Origin: Calliopum simillimum
Lineage: Eukaryota; Arthropoda; Insecta; Diptera; Lauxaniidae
Assembly (NCBI GenBank): GCA_951812925.1
Contig: OX638369.1
Location: 58,790,228 to 58,854,227, forward strand
Direction of reading: 5' to 3'
Length of the DNA: 64,000 bases
Positions within the stretch are counted from its first letter, which is position 1; each line of letters starts with the position of its first letter. Made by a program: the position numbers and the translations under genes. Of the stretch, positions 41,892-54,334 are shown one piece after another. The notes under the pieces are model-generated. The model worked only from the letters and a program-made list of their open reading frames with translations. It made no database searches and was not told the origin of the DNA.

Positions 41892-43997
41892 TGGGTGATT
41901 CTCAGATAACTGTACTTTTTGTGTCCTCTGGCGATTTCACCTATACAGTAGGCTTTTTTTTCACAAAAAATGACGCTATAAGTTAGAAACTATACTTTTC
42001 TAATAGAGCGTATCAATTTTACCACCAAATAATTATTGGTCTACTGTGAAAGTTTGCAAATATACCCCAAATGTCACAAACGTGGCATGTCCTACCCCTA
42101 CTTTTTATACATAAAACGATGAAAAACGACCCAAAAACGGAAATAGAACAGAAAACAAGTTACTACACATATTAAGTAAATACTTAAGGCTACAATATTC
42201 TGAGCTCATCTGCAGTTTTAAATAATTTTTAGAGGTCACAATTTCGAATTGAAAACTGTCCCCTAGTTTTGAAAAAAAAAAATTTCTTAAAAGCATTATG
42301 CTACTACTGCATGGTACTACTGTTTCAATCAATAGATTGCAATACACATGCATTAATTCTGATCACTATCCATCACCCAAAGGTCATCATGTCCGAACGC
42401 GTCCAAAAAGAAATCTGTTTGCGTTTTATAGGGCATTTTATAAACAAAAACAGTTTTTTCTAAAAATTATGGTCACAAACGTGGCACTCGGCACTCCCAG
42501 GTAGGACATTTTATTTTATGCATGAAACAATTTTTTTGTAGGATTTGCAGACATGACCCCAAATTCTTTCGGAAAAATCTTGAACTCAAAAGCGTGCTTT
42601 ACAATGAGCGATAAACTGCAAAAATGTCACAAACGTGGCGCATCAAAAATGTCACAAACGTGGCACTTTTTATCAGTCTGCAAAAAAACATATTTCATAT
42701 AAAGTTTGGGTATACAGATGTTTAGTTGAAGGCTATTAATTATGTTTTTAATACAAAAATGTTTCTACACCATCAGAATCCTGAGTTATCCTTGCTCAAA
42801 AGTGAAAAAATCACTGTTTTGACATCTACTTAAAGCTATACAACAAAAACAACAACAAGTAAAATTAATTTCTGTCAATGGATTCAGACAGCCAAATTTA
42901 TTGTCAACAAGACATAATTTACCGTTTTTCAATTGGATTCCCAGCTTCCGAGTTATAAGCGTTTAAAGTAAGGACATCTTTCGATAACATACAAAGGATT
43001 TTTCGAGACCGAAAAGTTACAAAAATTCAAGTCTTATTATTTTTATCAAAAAAATATTTAATTATAAAAATTTCGTGACCTCGCAGACCATAATCGCATG
43101 AAAAATGACAGTTCTATGCTAGATTTAGTGAATGACCCTACTAAACTACTGCTTTGCAAATTAATAGAATCAAAATTTCATCTGCTCATTCACTAAATCT
43201 ACAATAGAGCCTTATTTTTTCATCCGATTTTAGTCTGCAAGGGCTTAAAATTTTTTTGATAAATTATATTTTTGATAAAAATAATAAAACATACCATTTT
43301 TGTTAATTTTTCGGTCCAGAAAATCCTTTGAGTGTTATTGAGAGGTATCCTTTTTTTAAAGGCTAATAACTCGGAAACTAGGAATCCAATTGAAAAACGG
43401 TAAAATATATCTTGTGGACAATAAATTCGGCTGTCTGAATCTATAGACAGAAATTAATTTTACTTGTTGATGTTTTAGTTAAGTAGATGTCAAAACTGTG
43501 ATTTTTTCACTTTTGAGCAAGGATAACTAAGGATACTAGTGTAATAGAAAAAAATCAAGATCAGATTCGTAATTAGGAGATCCTAATCCATCATAAACGG
43601 CTATAAAAACAGAGGACAGGGAACCATAGTTGATCTTTAGGGCGGTAGGGTATAAAAAAAATGGACCACCGGAGACATGACACGGTTGCAAAATTAGTCA
43701 TGAAGTGTAAATTTGTCATTATATGCAATATATCTCTCATCAAAACGCTTCAAAACCATAATTTTTCCATACTGTGGCTAAAATGTCACAAACGTGGCAA
43801 TTTGGTCACAAACGTGGCAGCAAAATTTCTTAATTTCGACCTCAAAGCCGTAAATTCACACTTGTAGTTGATCTACTCAAAAGGTGAGTTTTAAGAGTGT
43901 GTTTACACAAGATAGCATGAAGAAACTTGCAAAAATCCAAAAAAAATATCTGCCAATTTTACAACTCGAAAAAGCACAGTTATCTAAGAATCACCCA
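41892..43997. mobile_element. 2.1-kb TIR element with six same-strand 15-bp repeats
   Basis: The termini TGGGTGATTCTCAGATAACT and the complement of AGTTATCTAAGAATCACCCA are flanked by TA. GTCACAAACGTGGCA (last base variable) occurs at about 42073, 42472, 42626, 42651, 43785 and 43805, always on the plus strand. A foldback fills 42779-43533. No transposase frame is recognised. Confidence 0.88.
42779..43533. repeat. 755-bp foldback inside the 2.1-kb element
   Basis: The left arm (GAGTTATCCTTGCTCAAAAG, CCGTTTTTCAATTGGATTCC) pairs with the right arm (GGAATCCAATTGAAAAACGG, CTTTTGAGCAAGGATAACT). Pairing continues to a centre near 43155. Confidence 0.85.
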
Positions 43998-44039
43998 TAT
44001 AAGATTACAAATAAATAAATAAAAAAATAAAAAAATCAT

Positions 44040-44480
44040 TTGATATTGTTTTTAGTGAGCCCGTCGTCAAAGCTATTTGCTGTTTCTGACCGCATCCAGC
44101 CACTGTCTGGCCTTCCTAGTCCCCATTCATCTGGCATATTTTGAACCAAGGCTGGATGAGGACGTTTATATGAACAAAGGTGACAGTGTTGGCTTCTTTG
44201 TCGTTTCGAAATGTAACACTATATGAATTTTTCCAGACTTTAGGTACAAAAATAGCCCCTGAATTAGAACCGTGTTCAAAAGATCAGCTGACTTTTGAAG
44301 AAATCCGCATTTGGCCAACCATTTCACAAGACGAGTTTCCTCACTTGAAGTTAAAACGGTCTCGGTCAAATTTTTCTTGCTTTTTCTTAAATTCTTTCAC
44401 TGATCTACTCTTACTTTTCCAAAGCTTCTTCGATGTACTGGTGAAAAACATATTTTTTCCAGGATTATTCATAGCGATTC
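44040..44480 (-). pseudogene. Relic of a pogo/Tigger-like transposase
   Basis: Minus-strand fragments in several frames include VLTSSEETRLVKWLAKCGF, like the CENP-B-type helix-turn-helix of pogo-family transposases, and WGLGRPDSGWMRSET, like the DSGWMTSE segment of their catalytic core. Stops and frameshifts separate them, so it is dead. It may have been split from 41.2-41.6 kb by the 41892-43997 element. Confidence 0.45.
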
Positions 44481-44539
44481 GATAATCCAGCACAAGTAAA
44501 TAGGTTAATCAAGCTTAAACACAAACAGCCGAGATTAGG

Positions 44540-44681
44540 AAACGGGGGTCGAATCGCCGCATCCGTGAACGTACAACTCGTGACGTAAAATCATGTGTTT
44601 CACATGTATTTCGCATTACTAAATACATGAATTTACGTCACGAATTGTACGTTCACTGATGCGGCGAGTCAGCCCCGTTAC
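44540..44681. repeat. 140-bp palindromic MITE
   Basis: AACGGGGGTCGAATCGCCGC with GTGAACGTACAACTCGTGAC at the left matches the complement of GTCACGAATTGTACGTTCAC and GCGGCGAGTCAGCCCCGTTA at the right. Confidence 0.85.
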
Positions 44682-46857
44682 TTTATAATAATTATCGAGC
44701 TTTGTGAATTTTTTTGGACAACATTTTTTTGCACTTGACCTAATGTCATGTAATATTTGAAGAAACTTTAAAAGAATCATCCCTATTGCTTTAATAAGTG
44801 TTAACGTTTTTATTGGACCAATAAATATTCCAATAATTATCATTCATCCATTTCTGCTCGCCACTGTAGTTTAAGCACTACGCAAAAGTAGAGAAAAAAG
44901 GGCGTAAAAGTTGTATGAATATTTTTATTGTGAATGGCTATGTAACATGGGCCGTTCAAACCCAGTAGGTACAAATTTCAAATGCACATTAGTGCATAGT
45001 AAATGAATACAAAGTTCACATTTTTGCGGGAACACACAGCACACCACCAACACAAAAATGTTGCCAAACAAACCCACGCCGGTAAAGAAGCGAAAAAGGC
45101 AAAAGAAAACAAAATTCTCATATGTGAACCGAACGGATTCATCCAACTGCCTGCCGAACGAAAACAACTGAAAGCAAATCATATGAAAACAACAAAAATG
45201 CCGGCAAAAATTAATGCCGGACTTTTGTCTGTGTAAAAGCAGAAAAAACACAAAAACAAAAACTAGAAAAACAACAACACAACTGATGCAAGTGCGCTGT
45301 TATGTCGTGTCGGTCGGGGCTTTGCCGCAGTCATTTTGAATCCTAAACTGCTGTTGCACAAAATTTGTTTTTACACGCGAATCATCGACTGAACGAAAAC
45401 AAAAAGAGAAGCAAAATACTAAATATCCAACAGATACGAACGAAGAAAAGAAAAAAGGAACAGCCAAAAAGTAAACAAAAACAATAATACCCACTTCAAG
45501 GCAACAAATACAAATTACAACAATAACTACGCCAGCAACATCACATCAACATGATGACAGCGCAATGCGATGCGGTTCGCTCGTTCGTTCGTTGGCTTTG
45601 CTCGCTTGTATGAGTTCGTGTTGAGTTTAAAAACAAAAACAACAGCCACAGAAAATTGAATTTGTAGCGCTGCTTTGCTTTGCTGCTGCCGCATCGCCGC
45701 CGTCGTTTTGTGGTGACTGTACTTTTTTCGCCTCTCTGATACTTTTCCAATATTCGCCGACAACACGAAACAAAAGAAAAAACAGAAAACAAAACAATGT
45801 TGCTTGGGCTCATTGTTCCGTTTCCGCATCGTTTCATTTTATACTGACCGCGTAGTATGGCGCGCAACATTTATTGGAAAACGGAAATACCCGAGAACAT
45901 GTTGGCAAATGAAATATGAGAAATGAGAGAAGACACGTTTTTTCCATTTTCATACTCTCCCGCTCTCTTGCAATTTCATTATTACGGCGACGACGTCGTC
46001 GATGTATAGTAGCTTCCAATTTCCTCTTCCATCCAAAAATAAAGCAGCTGACACGAAGCACCGAATCGAATCCCACCAGCAGCAGCAACGTGTTTTGTTG
46101 TAGATACAAATGCACAGTGGTGTGTGTGTGTGTGTGTTTGCAGTATAGTTGAGCTGTATTATTGTTATTGGCAGTGTGCATAGGTATGTACGTATGGAGG
46201 TACATGTATATAAATAGAAAAATCTTCCACGCTGTTAACTTATTTTTGGAATCAAAAAGAATGTCAGCTATGCAGGTTACACAGGTAAGCAGCAAATGCA
46301 TGTGAAAAAAGCGTTTATTTAATCACATGTTTTTTTTTTTCTCCCAAGTTATTCAGAGGCGGTAGCCCCTTTCTCCTCCACACTTTCAATAAAATTTGGA
46401 GCCATTCAGCGTTGCAGTTTTACGCATTCCATTAACGCGGCGGCGCGCTTCTGTTCACAAAATTTTCATTTTTTTTTCGTGCCTACGTGACCAAAATCAT
46501 TCCATACAGTTATTTTTGTTTCATTGTTTATATTTTTAAAACCATACAATTTTGAATTTTTTATGTCAAGGTGTAGGGTGAACGAAACTTCTGAAGAAAT
46601 TTTATTGAATTTGGTCATATTTTCAACGCATCTAACCGAAAAACTCATTTACTATAATCCCGACTAATTGCGTTGCTGACCCAATTAAGAAAACACCACT
46701 TTATTGCATTGAAAACCCAATAAAAAGGGATTTTTCTTTTATTTTTCAGAAAACTAAAAGTATGATTTACCATTTTAACGACCAAACTGTCATTCCTCTG
46801 CTTAGGGTTGCCAGATACAAATAGGGTTTCGCCTGGACTTATGGAGATTTTTACTTA
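44682..46857. other. Lower-AT, CAA-rich stretch, possible 5' UTR or promoter region
   Basis: From about 45.0 to 46.3 kb the DNA has CAACAACA runs, CGTTCGTTCGTTGG and CGACGACGTCGTCG, unlike the surrounding repeats and typical of fly 5' leaders. A plus-strand ATG at 46261 is followed 24 bases later by a donor-like ACACAG|GTAAGC. No established coding exon is recognised. Confidence 0.35.
46119..46138. repeat. (TG)n microsatellite
   Basis: About nine to ten TG units in a row. Confidence 0.9.
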
Positions 46858-47713
46858 CACTCAGTCAAAAAAAAATGCCGACAAGGACTTTTAGCTAAAC
46901 TAGTTAGTTCTCCGCCTTTTTATGGTTGTAAAAATTGTTGTCAAATAATGCATTTACTTCATATCTGTTGGCGTTAAAATAACGATATTTAAAAAAAGGG
47001 TTTTGACCGAAAACTAAAAAATTGATATAACTGCATACAAGCAGCAAAATTTAAGGAATATGGATATATCGCGTAAAATTTGATATGGTAAGTCTTCCGT
47101 ACGACAATTTTGAAAAGCTTTTTGAAAACAGAAAGTTTATTACGTCACACTGGAAGTGGCCGTTCCAGAAAAACAACTGACTGGGAAGGCATAGACGTAG
47201 TAAAAATAGCATGCGCGATGGGTTACAAAAAATTGCTGCGGAGGTAAATGATAACCAAAATATGTAATAAGCACCTAAACTGTGCAGCACCGCTTGAGAG
47301 AAAATAACTTTTTTGCCCGCAGACCTGCGAAAAAACCGAGCATCACACACAAAATGCGGCCTTTCTCATTAAACTGGTGTAAAGAAAAAAAAGAATTAGG
47401 CTGAAGTTATATTCTCTGAAGAAAGCAAAACAAATCTCATCAGTTCCGATTTGGGTTGTGCGGTAAAGCCGTAGAAAAAATTAAAAATATAGCTTTCAAT
47501 GTGTACAAAGCACTCCATATGTGGTGGTCTTGGGGGCAATAATAAGCCATTGGGTTGGAGAGGCCATTTTAAAACGAAAAGTGTGCCAGAAAAAACCAAA
47601 TATTATTAATAATATTAAACTTAGGGCAGTTAAATAAGGGTAAATATTGATTTACACAACAATTTTAAAATATCTTACAAAATTAAAATCGGCTCTTTTT
47701 TTGACCGTGAGTG
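46858..47713 (+). mobile_element. Decayed Tc1-like transposon, TA-flanked
   Basis: Ends CACTCAGTCAAAAAAAAATG and the complement of TTTTTTGACCGTGAGTG form imperfect TIRs between TA at 46856-46857 and 47714-47715. It is 856 bp, about half the usual Tc1 length. Confidence 0.85.
47040..47610 (+). pseudogene. Tc1-like transposase relic
   Basis: Plus-strand fragments across frames: SGSGRSRKTT-like DNA-binding linker (near 47150), ARRPAKKPSITHKMR (near 47320), LNWCKE, then an SEESKTNL motif where SDES(K)FNL carries a catalytic aspartate, here replaced by glutamate. A CTKHS..GG stretch corresponds to VKHGGGS. Several stops, so non-functional. Confidence 0.8.
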
Positions 47714-49430
47714 TACAATTACATAAACTTGTTAGACTGCTACACCAATAGCTTAATTCGTAAAATACCGCGTTTTCTTTCATTAGAAGTCAAGGTTTCG
47801 AGTGTGGCTTCTGACAAAAATTAACTAAAACTGATCTAATGAGGCTATATACAATATATGAAAATATACCAGAATACCGAAAGTCTTAGAAAGTATTTCT
47901 GAAATGTATTACAAAAGACTTTCTGCTGTCTTAACCGGAATAGCCCTATTAGAAATAAATTTGTATTCTGTTTCAAGTTTAAGAAAAAGTATTTTCATAT
48001 TTTAACGCTTGTGCACAAAGTTTATATTTTATAGTAGTCAATGGTAGGGAAAAAGCGTTCATGGTTTGGGGTGTTCATATGTTGGGATGTTAATATTATC
48101 CCGAGTTCACTGTACATAGTGCTTTACAATTTGATGGGCCCAATAGTTCATACGTATGTTTATGTTTGAAATTTAGTTTTGATTGCATTAACTTTTTTGC
48201 TACTCAAGTGGAATAAAAATTGTGACACTAATTTTTACCCGTTCGGAACGTAGGCATGGATAGTTAGTTTGTCCAGAAAGAGGCTTAGTAGCTAGGAAAT
48301 CGATGAGTTTTTAAAGATAATAAGTGACATTGAATTGCGGTAAACCCGTTTCAGTGGCGTGAAAACATTTGAATGTATTATCCTAAAATGGGACAAAATT
48401 TAAGCTCAGCTAATAAAAGCATTGCTTGTCTTTGGTAACCCCTAGTGAAAATTTCCGTAGAAAATTTTGTAGAATATTTCAACCCATTATAAACTTGTTT
48501 TTGAAAAAACGTTTAAAAGGACCCATAAAACAGGTGATGAGGGGAGCAAAGCGTTTTAGGAAAATATTCCTTGTATTGAATATATCATTATGAACTTTGG
48601 ACAATCTTAATACAAAATGTAGTTTTGCCATGGGGTGAAATTTCGAAATCGATTAATCGTTACAATTTTCATACAATTCACAAAAATAACAAATTAAAAA
48701 ATACGACGCATTTTACTGGCAAAATGATTTGCTTAGATTTTCATTAATTTGGCGGTAAATTACGTATTTACGAAATGCCGCTAATACAACAACAACAACA
48801 AACAGCTGGAAACATTAATTCTAAGCAAACTAAAGATAAAAAATATGACAAAACAACAAACGACTAAAAAACGTACATACCACGGTAAAATAAAAGTAAA
48901 GTAAAACAGGTTAAAAAGCTAGCGGCGCTTTTTCAGATACAAGTGTTTTTGCAACCCTCCCCCTTCTCATCGTTTTTTCGCAAACGAATTGATGTTGATG
49001 GCAAGAAGGGGGAAGGAAATGAGGTCGACATATTAACAAAAAAAAATCGCAATAGCTATATGTATTGCAAGAATTGAAAGAAAGAGAAAAAAAACAAACA
49101 CCACACTCGTGTGACGACGATAAAGACAACACAGCGACGTTTGAACTTAATTTGGGATTCGGTTTTTTTCGCAGACTCTTCGCATTGTTTGCTGACTGAC
49201 TGACGGATTGACGCTGGCTGGGCTACCATCTACAGCTGTTACGAAAAAGCAGCTGTTGTGATGTCAAAAAGATTTATGAATTCTGTAGATAAATTCCAAT
49301 TGGCAATCAACGGCCGTTATTTAATATTTTTTGAACCAATTAATGAAATAAAAACAAGGGTGTGGGGGCAAGTGTGTATGATTTTGCACAATCCATATTG
49401 GATCTAAAAATGAATAAAAATTCTGTAGAA
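47714..49430. other. Non-coding stretch
   Basis: No gene or bounded repeat recognised. A (CAA)n run lies near 48.79 kb and two CAGCTG sites near 49.23-49.26 kb. Confidence 0.45.
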
Positions 49431-50420
49431 TTTTTTTTTCGGAATTGTTGCAAGGACAAAATTCACTGGAAAGTAGGGTTATTTAACATTGTTTTTTTAA
49501 GAATTTATTTTCCAATTTTTTAACATGAAAATGTCTGTAAACTCCCTTCTCGAGAATATATTCATTCCCTCCTCGAGACGAAGCATTTGCAATTGTGAAT
49601 ATTTTATGAATGGAAATTCCTTCATGAATGAACTTGTTCCCTATAGAACAGAGTGCCAATTCATAAGGATATGTTCATTGTTGGGTGTGGTACCGCCCTT
49701 TTCTTCAACAAATGTTTTTTGGCTCACTACCCTTTATATATATACCGAAACTCATCCCTATGGTTCAAATAGTTTCGGAGATATGACAACTTTCATATTT
49801 GCAAGGCGTGGCACCTCCCACTTTTTCAATGGATGTTATTTCTCTCTGTGCCTATTACAAACATACCGAATCTTATCTATATGCGTCTAATAGTTTCGGA
49901 GATATGACTAATTTGTTTTGGGGGCGTGGCACCGCCCATTTTTGTTTCATCTTACTTGATTTGATTGAATGCACATAAATTTATTCATATATCACTCCTG
50001 CGTTTAATACCACTAACGTTTATGTCAAAAAAAAAAAAAAAACATGGTGCGACCTGTCACTTAAGTAAACTTAACTTTTTACTTCGTCACTTTATTTATT
50101 TTTTTTTTTTCAACGTTTTTCCGTCAGCTTCTTACAAAGTGTAAAGGTTTGGAGATTTATTTGGCCGAATCCTCGTAGTCCATCATCAATATTGTAACTT
50201 TACTTTGTTTGTAATGAAGTTTAGATGTTTATATTCCGTTTATCTTTTTTTTTAAGTTTTTTTGGCGAAAATTACAAAAATTTAGAAGAAAAAGGTATCC
50301 CCGCTGGAAATTGAATTTCCATTCTGAATTAGGTTTTGGACAGAAAAGTGTACTCTTTGACATAAAGTGCAATGTTTTAATAAACATTTTTATGAAAAAT
50401 ATTGAAATTTTTTTTTTTTT
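49430..50420. repeat. Dispersed repeat, about 1 kb, copy 1
   Basis: Shares ordered blocks with 63300-63990: AAATTC(A/G)(C/T)TGGAAAGTA, GTCACT(T/A)AAGTAAACTT, GGAGAT(T)TATTTGGCC, ATTGTAA(C/T)TTTACTTTGTTT and TTTTTGGCGAAAATT. The 49.68-49.95 part has two GGCGTGGCACC(T/G)CCCA units with TAGTTTCGGAGATATGAC, the same wording as at 18.3 kb. Type unknown. Confidence 0.6.
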
Positions 50421-50630
50421 TTTGTTACTCAGTATATTGCAGTGAAAGAAAAAAATCATTTCCTTTTGTCAAAGTATTCAATCCAAATATATTTTTCTTA
50501 AAAATTAAATTTTTTCGCTGACTTAAAAATTTACTCAACTTTGAGAGGCCGTAGAAACCAAACCACTGGCCCGAATGGATTAAAATTTAGATTACTTAGC
50601 TCCTAGCGTTTCTCTATCCGATGCATAATA

Positions 50631-50766
50631 GCCGTATTCACAATTTTGTTGCATCGTAGCAAATGCAAAATTATTTGAAATTACAAAAACAAATTCTATT
50701 GATTTTTCAAAAAAAATTTCAAATAATTTTGCACTTGCTACGATGCAACAAGATCGTGAATACGGC
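50631..50766. repeat. Short palindromic MITE, copy 2, TA-flanked
   Basis: GCCGTATTCACAATTTTGTT with GCATCGTAGCAAATGCAAAA at the left mirrors the right end. TA lies at 50629-50630 and 50767-50768. Same family as 7347-7483. Confidence 0.9.
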
Positions 50767-53700
50767 TAATATCGGATTTGTTTAAGAGATCCACATGCAA
50801 CGCCTTTTCGTAAAATGAGCCATTGTGCGACATACTAATGCCAAATTCAGCGCTATGCATTTCACTGTTGCTTTGGAGCGCTTCAAAAGCGCTATTTATC
50901 CAATCGCCATTCCCGACTGGGTAGTTCTTTTAATTTATTCATCTGGCATTTTGTACTTAAACAAAACAAAGTTACACGTGTCTATTTCAAAACAATAAAA
51001 CATTGGCTAAATGAACTTAGTTACCTCAACATAGTAAATTAAACTTTACGGCAGAAATTAAAAAAAAACAACAAAATAATGAATACTAATTCGTAGCACG
51101 CGAAAGAATAAAACAAAAAATAGGGGGAAAGGGGGCCATCACAATAAAATCATAAAAAATAGTTGTGCAACGGAACTACATACATATGTACATATTTAGC
51201 CTAGCAAGTGGCCGCTACCGAAAATTTAAATTCATCTCAGCCTATCTACTTTGGTACATGTGTATTAGAGAAACCACACATTTCTCATAGATACGTAAAC
51301 TCATTCACTCACTCTCAATCCATTCAGTGAATGCTGTGAATCAAATCAACCTCCACGCAGCTGTTTTCTCGCACAGTGGAGCGAGAGCACTACGTAACAT
51401 GGAACTGGGCTGGGTCACAAAAACAAATCAAAAGCACAAGATTGCGGCGTAGAATATGAATGACTATTGGGTGGATGACGACAATCTTGTGAATAATTGA
51501 GATACTAAAGATGCTGTTAAGAAATCGGTATGCAATTTGTAGTCACCATTTATTGTTTGAAATTTTTTAATCAACGAAAAAGTGATTTTTATTTTAATTT
51601 TTTCTACGTTCCAATGTTCCAAAATTACTAACCAACACAATAACAAAAAAAAAAAAAACAGCCATGTGTGCGGCGGCGAATAACTTAAAATAGCAACAAA
51701 CAAAAATTTAAATTAGCACGCGAAAACAACGGCGAATGTAAAGAAGAAAAAGAGGAAGCAATATAAAACACATGTTTCTTTAAGGCCACACCGACGAGTG
51801 AGTGATATTTAAACCGGCAACGAGCGGTGATGATGCGTTGGCGATATCGATATGAAATCTTTAAATGAAAATATAATAAAAACTACTGTTCACTCCTGGT
51901 GAGTTGAAGCAAATTTGTTTTTCCCATCAATCCGGTTAGGGTTACTATATGTCCGGCATTTAAAGATAGTGTTCGGGCATATATTTACAAGCTCGGCTTC
52001 TTTTAGGTCGCGTTCAGAGTGCACGCTTTGAGCAAAGTTGTGCTCAAAGCAAAGCGTGGCGAAAATCAAGTTGCGATCACAATGGGCGCTTCGAGCAAAG
52101 ATATGTTTCGAACAAAGAATGCGAATGTGAAATATAAGCAAAATGTAACAAATACATAAAACGGATGCAAAAGTAGCTATTGTTTGCTATTTTACCTATT
52201 CTTTCATTTTCCTCTTCTAATTCGAATAGAAATATACAAAAAAAACATGCAAAACAAAGCGTTTGCGGCGCTTCGCAACGATTTCACTATGACTCGTTGC
52301 GCTTTTTACATACAAATCGTTCTTGTTTTATCAAAATGCCACAGATATGTTCTTGAAACGATTAGCTTTTATGTAACAGAGGTATTACTGTAAAAACAAT
52401 ATACATATGAATATATCTGAAACATAATAGAAAACAAATAGCAGATAACAAACTGCAAATGTTGGTGCATCTGTCAGTCGGTCCATTCGCTCGCCGGTCT
52501 GTCCGTTTTTTTAACAGACGCCATCTAAGGTTGTTGCTATTATTAGTCTTATGAATAAAGATATATCTGGTTATTTGCTTTATAATACCAAAATGTAAAT
52601 ATGTAGATACCCGCAAACAGTCGACTCAGCAGCACACATTTACATAATTATATTACAGAAATTATTTGCGAATTCGAATATTGGCCAAGAAAAAGTTGGC
52701 AAAAATTTAAATAAAAAAAAAATGCAATTTGAGTAGCAATAGCTACAAGAAATCGTTACGAATAAATTTTACATTTTGTTTTAAACTGATTTTTAAGAGA
52801 TTTTAGAAAAATTTTTGTTTTACTTGAATAGTATTTCAGTATTTAAGTTTCAGAAAAACTTATTTTAATTTCAGAACAAAATTTTACATGTTCGATCTCT
52901 TCGAACTATTTTTATGGTAATCATCATAAGGTACATATCAACCATCTGATAGAACTCTAAATAGAAGTCAAACCTATACTATTTTTAGACAATACTACTA
53001 AAAGTTTTGTATGATGAATTATAGACAATCGAGAAATATTCTTTGTGTGTTTCACTTTGAATTTAGAAAAATATTAAGGCTTGGCAAAAACATTTAGGAT
53101 TTTTGCAATGACTATGACGTTAAAAGAAAAATTTTCAATAGTTCACGTTTATACACCACAAACAACAAACTCGTGACACAAAAACAAAATCAGCTGGATA
53201 TATAAAACATAAAAAACCATCTCCTCCATGCTGCAATTTGCAATCAATGTTTTATTCTTCCAGTGCAATTAATTGTATCGAACTGAGTCATACGATGACG
53301 ATACGAGCAATAACAGGATTGCAAAAAGAATACTTCATTTGGGCACTATATGTGGGTGAGTCAAACAAATCAAATCAAAATCAAAATGAAAAAATTAGCA
53401 CAATCATTGCCGACACGCATTTTAAATTAGTTTTTGAGGTGCTATGGAGTTATTATGCGGTTTAAAAAAAGAATTCAATGCAACAGCTGAATGGCCACAT
53501 GGAAATAAAAAAATAAATAAAAACTGGAAAGTGCCATGCAAAAGTTGGCCAAACAAAACAAACAAAAGAAAGAAAAAAAAAAGTAAATTTCAAGCAAAAC
53601 AGTTCATTAACATTTACTACCACCACAGAGCATTGCCAGACACCATTTACCATCGTCATCATAGTAAGGTGAACCGTGAGATGAAGGTATAACGAACGCA

Positions 53701-54334
53701 TTAATGAATGAATCGTTAAAAGAAACCAAAAACGTCAAACAATAAATATGCCATTCGGTATACCATGGAATGGAACTTTCATTTTTCATTAAAAAAAAAA
53801 ATCATTTTGCGAAAGCACAAAAAAGATCACACACTAAAACAGATGATGATAACTGACCCGAGGCAGTAAAAGATTTACTGGTCGGTCATACAAAAGAGAA
53901 GTCAAGCCAGCAGCTTACGTTTAAAAAATTAACGTTAAAATTTATTATGTAGGTACTTAAAATAACATAGTCACCGTCTTGGTAGTGAGGTGGTATGACG
54001 TTTGAAATGAAATCTTTAAACATACTTATGTATGCATAAAAATTGCACTCATCTCCCCATCTCCCGGGATTCCGACTTATATTTTGTGCCGAAAACCCAG
54101 GGGTTAGTGACGATGAACACGTATTGGCATGTTAAAAAATCGTTTTCAGAAAAAAAAGAAAATTCAAATTTATTGTTTCCATCACAGAATTTTTTGACCA
54201 TGGAAAACACATAAATTTAACAAAAAAAAAAATGTATCTAATATTGGGACCACTTTTATTTCAAGTTCGATAAACTAACATTTTTTCATCACTATTTCAA
54301 AAAATTTATAGTTTCAGAAATAAATATAACAGTT
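50767..54334. other. Non-coding stretch
   Basis: No gene recognised. Around 52.01-52.11 kb there is a small palindrome, CACGCTTTGAGCA..TGCTCAAAGC, with a related CGCTTCGAGCAAAG nearby. The remainder is AT-rich, with CAAAACAAA-type runs near 53.5 kb. Confidence 0.45.

Noticed and set aside
45834..46301. 155-codon minus-strand frame with a hydrophobic start and a TH-repeat
   Set aside because: It crosses the TG microsatellite and has no recognisable domain; probably chance.
49525..49890. 121-codon plus-strand frame
   Set aside because: It lies within the dispersed repeat with GGCGTGGCACC units; no protein likeness.
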